Shown here piece after piece: positions 32,106 to 37,910 of a stretch of DNA of 37,910 nt (position 1 is its first letter; each line of letters begins with the position of its first letter). A program made the translations under genes and the position numbers. The DNA lies in NCBI GenBank assembly GCA_945861245.1, contig CAMAUE010000040.1, positions 1 to 37,910 of the forward strand, in the 5' to 3' direction. Below the pieces are notes generated by a model. That model was not told the DNA's origin and searched no databases. It saw nothing but the letters and a program-made list of their open reading frames with translations. The stretch comes from Singulisphaera sp. GP187. Lineage in GTDB: Bacteria; Planctomycetota; Planctomycetia; Gemmatales; Gemmataceae.

Positions 32106-33911
32106 TTATAACCCAAGTTCCTTCTTCTGCTTCGCATCAACCGGGGCCGGGGCGCCGGTCATGAGATCGCGAGCTTTCTGGTTCTTCGGGAAGGCGATCA
32201 CGTCGCGGATGTTCGTCGTGCGAGCCAGCATCATCGCCCAGCGGTCGAGGCCCAGCGCGATGCCACCGTGAGGCGGAGCGCCGAATTTCAAGGCGTCGAG
32301 GAGAAAGCCGAATCGGCTCTTCGCTTGCTCTTCACTCATGCCGAGCACTTTGAAGAGCCGCGATTGCACGTCGGGGTTGTGGATACGGATGCTCCCGCCG
32401 CCGCACTCGTACCCGTTGATGATGAGATCGTAGGCCTTGGCTTTCACGCTGCCGGGATCGGATTCGAGCTTGTCGAGATCCTCGTCCATCGGCGCGGTGA
32501 ACGGATGATGGTTGGCGGCCCAGCGCTTTTCCTCGTCGTCCCAAATGAACGACGGAAAATCGCACACCCAGGCAATCTTGTAATCGAGCGCGTTCGGGTC
32601 GTAGAGCTTCAGCACGCTCGCCAGGTGTTGCCGCAGCATGCCGAGCGACTGGCAGACGGTGCCCTCCTTGTCGGCGACGAAGAGGAGCAAGTCGCCTGGT
32701 TTCGCATCGAGTTTCTTGAGCAGCGACTCCTGAACAGCCGCGGGCAGGTGTTTCCAGAACGGGGCTTGCACCTGATCGTCGCGCACCTTGGCCTGGCCCA
32801 GGCCTTTCGCACCGCCTCTTCTCGCGACATCCTCAAGTTCTTTCTGGTCCTTGTTGGAAAGTTTGGCCAGCGCGCCTTTGGCATTCAATGCGCGAACGCG
32901 CCCGCCGGCTTGGATCTGTTCGAAGAAAGCCGTGAACGCAACATCCGGCTGACTGAAATCGTCGGTGACTTCGACAATCTCCAGCCCGTAGCGTAAGTCG
33001 GGCTTGTCGCTGCCATACTTGAGCATCACGTCCGCATATTTCAAACGCGGCAGCGGCAGCGGAATATCGATGCCCAGGCAACGCTTGAAGATGTCCACCG
33101 TCAGATTCTCGATAACGCGAAAAATGTCGTCCTGCTCGACGAACGACATTTCCACGTCAAGCTGCGTAAACTCCGGCTGGCGATCGGCTCGCAAATCCTC
33201 GTCACGCAAGCATCGCGCGATCTGAAAATACTTGTCGTAACCCGCGACCATCAAGATCTGCTTGTAGAGCTGAGGCGACTGCGGCAGCGCATACCAGCTG
33301 CCGATCGACACCCGGCTCGGCACGAGATAATCGCGCGCGCCTTCCGGCGAGCTTCGGCCCAAGAGAGGCGTCTCCATCTCCAGAAAACCTTGCACATCCA
33401 GGTTGTCGCGGATCACTTTGTTCAACCGGTGCCGCATCATCAGCATGCGCTGCAACGTCGGGCGACGCAAGTCGAGGAAACGATATTGCAGCCGCAAATC
33501 CTCGTTGGCCAGCTCGGCATCGACGAACACCTGATTCTCTTGCGGAACCCAATTCACCTCGAACGGCGGCGTGGGGCAGCGGTTGAGGACGCGCACCTCC
33601 GACGCGAGTATCTCGATCGCACCGGTGGAGAGTTTCGTGTTGTGCTTCTGCTTGCCGTCAATGATGCGCTCGCGCACCTGGCCCGAGATCGAAAGCACCC
33701 ATTCGCTACGAGCCTCGGCGGCCAGCTTAAATATCTCCGGCTGATCGGCTTCGACTACGACCTGCGTGATGCCGTAGCGGTCGCGAAGATCGAGAAATAT
33801 CTGATCGTTGTAAGCACGAAACGTATTGACCCAGCCATTAAGGGTCACGGTCTGCCCGATGTGCGTTTCACGAAGTGAACCGCAAGTATGCGTGCGCTGC
33901 CAGGATGCCAT
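32106..33911 (-). CDS. aspS: Aspartyl-tRNA synthetase
   Basis: 601 residues, class II bacterial-type AspRS. OB-fold anticodon domain at 1-110, class II motif 2 as RCLRDEDLRADRQPEFTQLD (near residue 230), the bacterial GAD insertion in the middle, and motif 3 GIALGLDRW (near 555). It charges tRNA-Asp. In the anticodon-binding loop the usual RDHGG or RDLGS is replaced by RAYND (R32-D36), so the position of E. coli L30 is Tyr (Y34). The start at 33911 follows GGGAAAA; an upstream ATG at 33923 is possible. It is divergent from asnS with repeat B4 between them. Confidence 0.96.
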   Translation of the reverse strand: MASWQRTHTCGSLRETHIGQTVTLNGWVNTFRAYNDQIFLDLRDRYGITQVVVEADQPEIFKLAAEARSEWVLSISGQVRERIIDGKQKHNTKLSTGAIEILASEVRVLNRCPTPPFEVNWVPQENQVFVDAELANEDLRLQYRFLDLRRPTLQRMLMMRHRLNKVIRDNLDVQGFLEMETPLLGRSSPEGARDYLVPSRVSIGSWYALPQSPQLYKQILMVAGYDKYFQIARCLRDEDLRADRQPEFTQLDVEMSFVEQDDIFRVIENLTVDIFKRCLGIDIPLPLPRLKYADVMLKYGSDKPDLRYGLEIVEVTDDFSQPDVAFTAFFEQIQAGGRVRALNAKGALAKLSNKDQKELEDVARRGGAKGLGQAKVRDDQVQAPFWKHLPAAVQESLLKKLDAKPGDLLLFVADKEGTVCQSLGMLRQHLASVLKLYDPNALDYKIAWVCDFPSFIWDDEEKRWAANHHPFTAPMDEDLDKLESDPGSVKAKAYDLIINGYECGGGSIRIHNPDVQSRLFKVLGMSEEQAKSRFGFLLDALKFGAPPHGGIALGLDRWAMMLARTTNIRDVIAFPKNQKARDLMTGAPAPVDAKQKKELGL

Positions 33912-33927
33912 GTGTTTTCCCATGCGT

Positions 33928-34031
33928 GTTTAGCCACTCGCCTATGGCGAGCGCAGACGGAATGCCGTGCAACAAAACGGACGCGATCGCACGGGATCAT
34001 GTTCGCGCTCGCCCAAGGCGAGCGGCTAAAC
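33928..34031. repeat. Nested inverted repeat B4 in a divergent promoter region
   Basis: The longest family B copy (104 bp) with ends GTTTAGCC and GGCTAAAC. The left arm contains CTCGCC-TAT-GGCGAG and the right arm GCTCGCC-CAA-GGCGAGC. It lies between the start codons of divergent aspS and asnS. Confidence 0.94.
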
Positions 34032-34091
34032 GGAGTAGCGTTTAATATAAAATCGTCATCATTCGTATCGCAGTTACGTTAGGAGAATCCC

Positions 34092-35483
34092 ATGGTCCGG
34101 ACAACCGTCGCACAGGCTCGCCTGGAAGAATCCGTCGGCAAACAGGTCCGCTTGCAAGGCTGGGTCCGCACTCGCCGCGATTCCAAGGGCGGCTTCAGCT
34201 TCATCGAACTCAACGACGGCTCGTGCTTTGGCAACGTGCAGATCGTCGCCGAGGGGACGCTGCCGAACTACGAAAGCGAAATCAAAAGGCTCAACGTCGG
34301 CTGCAGCGTGACCATCGAAGGCGAAGTGCTCAAATCCCCCGCCAAGGGCCAGGCGACCGAAGTCAAGGCGTCGAGCGTCATCGTGCACGGCTGGTGCGAT
34401 GCGGAGTCCTATCCGATCCAGAAAAAAGGCGCGACGATGGAGTTTCTCCGCACCGTCGGCCATCTGCGGCCTCGCACCAACACCTTCGGCGCCATGACCC
34501 GCTTGCGCAATCAGGTCAGCTATTCCATCCACCAATTCTTTCAGGAACAGGGCTTTCTCTACCTGCACGCACCGATCATCACCGCCAGCGATTGCGAAGG
34601 CGCCGGCGAGATGTTCCGCGTCTCTACCATCGACCCCGCCAAGCCGCCGATGCTCGACGGCAAAATCGACTACACCCACGACTTCTTCGGCAAGCCGACC
34701 TTCCTCACCGTCAGCGGCCAACTTCAAGGCGAAATCTTCGCCTGCGGCCTGGGCAAAGTCTACACCTTCGGCCCGACGTTCCGCGCGGAGAACTCGAACA
34801 CCTCACGCCATCTCGCTGAGTTCTGGATGATCGAACCCGAGATGGCGTTCTACGACCTGTACGACAACATGGACCTGGCCGAGGCGTTTATCAAACGCCT
34901 CATCACCGACGCCCTCAACAAGTGCGGCGAGGACATGAAATTCTTTCAGGAACGCATCGACAAGGACTGCTTGACGCGGGCCGAGGGGTTACTGAAAAAT
35001 TCGTTCCTAAGAATTACTTATACCGAAGCCATCGACATTCTGCTCAAGTCGGGCAAGACGTTCGAGCATCCGGTGAAGTGGGGCGTCGATCTGCAATCCG
35101 AACACGAGCGATTCTTGACCGAGGAGCATTTCAAGAACACGGTAATCCTGCACGACTATCCGCGCACCTTGAAACCGTTCTACATGCGCGTCAACGACGA
35201 CGGCAAGACGGTCCGCGCGATGGACGTGCTCGTGCCGGGCGTCGGCGAAATCATCGGCGGCAGCCAGCGCGAGGAACGCCTTGATGTGGTGGAGAGCCGA
35301 ATGATCGAGACCGGCCTCGATCCGAAGAGCTACTGGTGGTACCTCGACCTGCGCCGTTACGGTACGGTCCCGCACTCCGGTTTCGGCCTGGGCCTGGAAC
35401 GCGTGCTGCTATTCTTGAGCGGCATGGGCAACATCCGCGACGTCATCCCCTGCCCGCGCACGCCGAAGACGGCGGAGTTTTGA
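34092..35483 (+). CDS. asnS: Asparaginyl-tRNA synthetase
   Basis: 463 residues, class IIb. N-terminal OB-fold ([20 protein letters not shown]), then class II motif 2 [19 protein letters not shown] (near 225-245) and motif 3 [15 protein letters not shown] (near 428-442) followed by [12 protein letters not shown]. It makes Asn-tRNA-Asn directly, so the organism need not rely on the transamidation route for tRNA-Asn. A clear AGGAG precedes the ATG. Repeat C3 begins 3 nt after the stop codon. Confidence 0.96.
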   Translation: MVRTTVAQARLEESVGKQVRLQGWVRTRRDSKGGFSFIELNDGSCFGNVQIVAEGTLPNYESEIKRLNVGCSVTIEGEVLKSPAKGQATEVKASSVIVHGWCDAESYPIQKKGATMEFLRTVGHLRPRTNTFGAMTRLRNQVSYSIHQFFQEQGFLYLHAPIITASDCEGAGEMFRVSTIDPAKPPMLDGKIDYTHDFFGKPTFLTVSGQLQGEIFACGLGKVYTFGPTFRAENSNTSRHLAEFWMIEPEMAFYDLYDNMDLAEAFIKRLITDALNKCGEDMKFFQERIDKDCLTRAEGLLKNSFLRITYTEAIDILLKSGKTFEHPVKWGVDLQSEHERFLTEEHFKNTVILHDYPRTLKPFYMRVNDDGKTVRAMDVLVPGVGEIIGGSQREERLDVVESRMIETGLDPKSYWWYLDLRRYGTVPHSGFGLGLERVLLFLSGMGNIRDVIPCPRTPKTAEF

Positions 35484-35486
35484 ATC

Positions 35487-35569
35487 CAAGCCCAAGGGTG
35501 AGGTACTCCGAACCCTTGGGATGATTCGATATAAGCCCAGAGGTTCGGCGTACCTCACCTCTGGGCTTG
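35487..35569. repeat. Nested inverted repeat C3 (double hairpin)
   Basis: The left hairpin has stem CCCAAGGGT/ACCCTTGGG around GAGGTACTCCGA and the right hairpin has stem CCCAGAGGT/ACCTCTGGG. It starts 3 nt after the asnS stop codon. Confidence 0.95.
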
Positions 35570-35596
35570 AAAAGTTCTACAATCGCGTACGATACC

Positions 35597-35620
35597 TCGA
35601 GCGCTAAGCCGCAAGCGGGA
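35597..35620. repeat. Half copy of repeat A (A7)
   Basis: Only the right arm of a family A element is present, reading TCGAGCGCTAAGCCGCAAGC and GGGA; the left arm is missing, and repeat C3 ends 27 nt upstream. It supplies the GGGA that may serve as ribosome binding site of the following gene. Confidence 0.85.
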
Positions 35621-35629
35621 ATCACATAG

Positions 35630-37729
35630 ATGTTGAACATGCACCGATTCTTGACTCTCGTTTTTCTCCTTATCGCGTCAGCGCCGGCGCACGCCCAGCT
35701 GCCGTTGATTCGGCTCGATCGCATCACGCCCATCGGCGGCAAGGCGGGCGGCGAAGTGATCGTCGATATCGCCGGTCGCGATCTCGATGACGCCAAGTCG
35801 CTGCGTTTCGATCATCCCGGCATCAGGGCGACTTGGCTCAAAGACCGCCAATTCAAAGTCGCCATCGCCGATGACGTGCCCGCCGGCAACTACGAGCTGC
35901 GTGCCGTCGGGCGCTTCGGCATCAGCGGCGCTCGCCTCTTTGCCGTGCAGCATGGCTTGACCGAGGTCGCCGAGAAAGAACCGAACGACGAACCCGAGAA
36001 AGCCCAGATCGTGCCGATGAACTGCGCCATCAACGCCACCAGCGACAACAACGGCGATGACTTCTACCGCATCACCGCGAAGAAAGGCGAGCGCATCACC
36101 ATCGATTGCTTCGCCTATCGGCTCGATTCGCAGATGACGCCGATCCTGCTGGTGACGTCGGCTTCGGGGACCGAGTTGATGCAGTCGAAGCCGTACCATC
36201 ACCGCACCGACCCGTTTCTCGATTTCGTCGCGCCGGCAGATGGCGACTACTTGGTCCGCGTAAATGACATGACTTTTCGCGGCGGCCTGCCCTATCGGCT
36301 CATCATCTCGAATCTGCCGCACATCGAACAGGTCTATCCGATGGCAGTGCAGCCAGGCGTCAAGACGGATTTGACATTGTTCGGGCGGAACCTGCCTGGC
36401 GGGAAGCCCTCGCCGTGGAAGACGCACGATAGCGTGCTGGATCAGCTGGTGCTGCCATTTACTGCCCCGAGCGATCCTACACGGTTTACGTTTTCACTGC
36501 ATCTGCCCTCGTCGAGCTTGAACGCACGCGGGCTTCAGTTTTGGCCGATCAGGAACGCGATCAACCCGATCACGTTGACCTTCGCCGATGCGCCGATCAC
36601 CCTCGATCAGGAGCCGAACGACAGCGCGGAGTCCGCCCAATCGATCATGCTGCCGACGGTCATCTGCGGGCGTTTCGACAAGCCGGGCGATGCCGACTGG
36701 TATCGCTTCACGGCCAAGAAAGGCGACAGCTTCGCCATCGATCTGCTGTGCGAACGGCTCGAACTTCCCGGCGATCCGTTTGTCATCGCGGTCGATAGCA
36801 AGGGTAACGAGATTGCCACGTTCGACGATCATGGCATCAACTTCAACGCGCTCGCGCAGGCGAATCGGGATCCCGTCGGCGTGCTCAAAATTCCCGCAGA
36901 CGGCGAGTACAAGCTGTTCGTGCAGGAGCGTTATCGCAATGGCGGCGCGCGGTATCAGTACGTATTGCGCGTCACGCCCGTGGTGCCTGACTTCTATCCG
37001 GTTGTCGTGCACGAGACACCCAATGAACCGAGCTGCCCATGCGTGCGTGCCGGCGGATCGGCGTACTACGAGGTCTGCTTGAACCGCCGCAATCATACCG
37101 GCCCGGTGGTCATCGAAGCCGCGGGACTGCCGGCGGGCGTGCATTGCGAGCCGGTGCATGTCAGCCCGCAAGGCCAATTCGCGAATGTCGTCATCACCGC
37201 ACAGCCCGGCGCAGCGGAGTGGGAGGGTTCGATCAAGCTCAAGGCCTGGGCGATTGTTGATGGCAAGAAGATCGAACGTGAGGTCAGGCCGTTGCAGCGC
37301 CGTTGGCCGGTCGCGAATATAAACACTTCGGTGATGCTGCGTGACATTTGCCTGGCGGTGCGCGAAACCGCGCCGTACGCCGTGCGACTGCCGACGGACC
37401 CGCAGACCGTCGCTGCCGGTGCCTCGCTCGAAACCTCGGCGAAGGTGACTCGCTATTGGCCTGATTTCAAAGCCAAGGTGCAGCTGATTAATTTGAACCT
37501 GCCGCCGGGCTTTTCGTTTGCGACAATCGACATCGGCGCGGATCAAACCGAGGCCAAGATTAAGCTCACTGTAGCCGCCAACGTCCCGCCCGGCGACTAC
37601 ACGGTCGTCCTCCGCACCGACGCCCAGGTTCCGTATGCCCGCGATCCCAAGGCCACCGCGAGACCCAACGTCCGCGTCGCCGACCCGACCACGCCGATGC
37701 TGGTGCGGGTTACTCAAAAGAGTCCGTAG
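35630..37729 (+). CDS. Large secreted protein with TIG-like and two PPC domains
   Basis: 699 residues. Signal peptide 1-22 (LLIASAPAHA). A TIG/IPT-like beta domain follows at about 25-107 (RITPIGGKAGGEVIVDIAGRDL). Two PPC-type domains start with the acidic motif EPNDE (117-121; domain to about 230) and EPNDS (326-330; domain to about 455). The C-terminal 240 residues are further beta domains (GPVVIEAAGLPAGV). Such proteins are typical secreted products of planctomycetes and are often linked to cytochrome-type DUF1549/DUF1553 genes, not seen here. GGGA about 9 nt upstream comes from repeat A7. A Met at residue 4 is an alternative start. Confidence 0.88.
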   Translation: MLNMHRFLTLVFLLIASAPAHAQLPLIRLDRITPIGGKAGGEVIVDIAGRDLDDAKSLRFDHPGIRATWLKDRQFKVAIADDVPAGNYELRAVGRFGISGARLFAVQHGLTEVAEKEPNDEPEKAQIVPMNCAINATSDNNGDDFYRITAKKGERITIDCFAYRLDSQMTPILLVTSASGTELMQSKPYHHRTDPFLDFVAPADGDYLVRVNDMTFRGGLPYRLIISNLPHIEQVYPMAVQPGVKTDLTLFGRNLPGGKPSPWKTHDSVLDQLVLPFTAPSDPTRFTFSLHLPSSSLNARGLQFWPIRNAINPITLTFADAPITLDQEPNDSAESAQSIMLPTVICGRFDKPGDADWYRFTAKKGDSFAIDLLCERLELPGDPFVIAVDSKGNEIATFDDHGINFNALAQANRDPVGVLKIPADGEYKLFVQERYRNGGARYQYVLRVTPVVPDFYPVVVHETPNEPSCPCVRAGGSAYYEVCLNRRNHTGPVVIEAAGLPAGVHCEPVHVSPQGQFANVVITAQPGAAEWEGSIKLKAWAIVDGKKIEREVRPLQRRWPVANINTSVMLRDICLAVRETAPYAVRLPTDPQTVAAGASLETSAKVTRYWPDFKAKVQLINLNLPPGFSFATIDIGADQTEAKIKLTVAANVPPGDYTVVLRTDAQVPYARDPKATARPNVRVADPTTPMLVRVTQKSP

Positions 37730-37791
37730 CCCGTGGTCCGTGGCAATAACAGGGCACTTACGGGTTCATCCGAAAAACGCGTATTCTGTAA

Positions 37792-37820
37792 TTGAAAAAG
37801 TGGACATGCTTTCATTTCAT
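37792..37820 (+). promoter_or_regulatory. Weak candidate promoter
   Basis: TTGAAA at 37792-37797 and TTTCAT at 37815-37820 are 17 nt apart, but the -10 matches at only four of six positions. It would serve the gene that begins at 37853. Confidence 0.25.
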
Positions 37821-37852
37821 GGGGTTATCACAACAAACCATGAGGAGATCGC

Positions 37853-37910
37853 ATGTCCACCATCCTACTCTATCGACGCTTCGGTATCTTCGGCTACAAC
37901 TTCGTCAAAC
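37853..37910 (+). CDS. Partial gene cut by the window edge
   Basis: An AGGAG about 6 nt upstream of ATG at 37853 and an open frame to the window end (MSTILLYRRFGIFGYNFVK) make this a credible gene start. Only 19 codons are visible, too few to identify it. Confidence 0.6.
   Translation, partial: MSTILLYRRFGIFGYNFVK

Noticed and set aside
7126-35620. Repeats as a CRISPR array
   Set aside because: Copies are scattered kilobases apart between genes, with no regular spacers and no cas genes.
36494-37717. 407-codon open frame on the minus strand
   Set aside because: Antisense to the large PPC protein; Arg-rich, low-information translation.

Overview
The window looks like a chromosomal segment of a planctomycete, most likely of the Gemmata/Gemmataceae group. 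This rests on the gene families present: a DUF1501 protein with a Tat-like leader, a DUF1080 (3-keto-disaccharide hydrolase-like) secreted protein, a DUF2330 protein, a Uma2 nuclease-like protein, DUF4404, several secreted proteins with PPC-type beta domains, an FHA-GAF-SpoIIE phosphatase and an ECF sigma factor with a zinc anti-sigma partner. There is no phage, plasmid, CRISPR or rRNA/tRNA signal, and no transposase. Taxon and functions are inferred by reading the sequence; no database was searched.

Layout. 1-2.3 kb: a stand-alone M41-type peptidase-like protein and a divergent enolase (minus strand). 2.3-2.9 kb: a Uma2-family protein behind a good sigma70-type promoter. 2.9-12.8 kb: a minus-strand run with a kinase-like phosphotransferase, an SDR oxidoreductase, galE, an ABC ATPase, a large membrane-anchored protein, a MazG-type pyrophosphohydrolase and a TPR/gluzincin protein. 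13-15.1 kb: plant-type enoyl-ACP reductase and a D-Ala-D-Ala ligase-like ATP-grasp enzyme (plus strand). 15.5-17.2 kb: the FHA-GAF-SpoIIE phosphatase (minus). 17.4-24.3 kb: M3 oligopeptidase, DUF2330, a DUF374 acyltransferase, DUF1501 and a PPC-thioredoxin-fold fusion (plus). 24.4-27.7 kb: an unrecognised protein, the anti-sigma/sigma pair and DUF1080 (minus). 27.8-30.4 kb: small membrane and secreted proteins and DUF4404. 30.4-32 kb: a translationally coupled acetyltransferase and methyltransferase. 32.1-35.5 kb: divergent aspS and asnS. 35.6-37.7 kb: a large secreted PPC protein, then the first codons of another gene.

The most unusual feature is between the genes. Most gaps carry an inverted-repeat element of about 50-105 bp (longer in some families). 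I see at least six small families (called A, B, C, E, F and G here) with one common plan: two units in inverted orientation, each unit itself containing a short hairpin. This is the architecture of REPINs (REP doublets), but here several unrelated sequence families coexist. Three more families (D, H, I) are longer inverted repeats with simple, purine-rich or short-period arms. In family C, and in the single F element, the hairpin stems differ by paired compensatory changes while the loop or flank is conserved, so the local hairpin appears to be maintained. Several elements fill an intergenic gap almost completely and abut the next start codon without a visible Shine-Dalgarno sequence. Apart from sharing this repeat-rich architecture, most genes look like independent housekeeping or surface-protein units; clear coupling is seen only for sigma/anti-sigma and acetyltransferase/methyltransferase.
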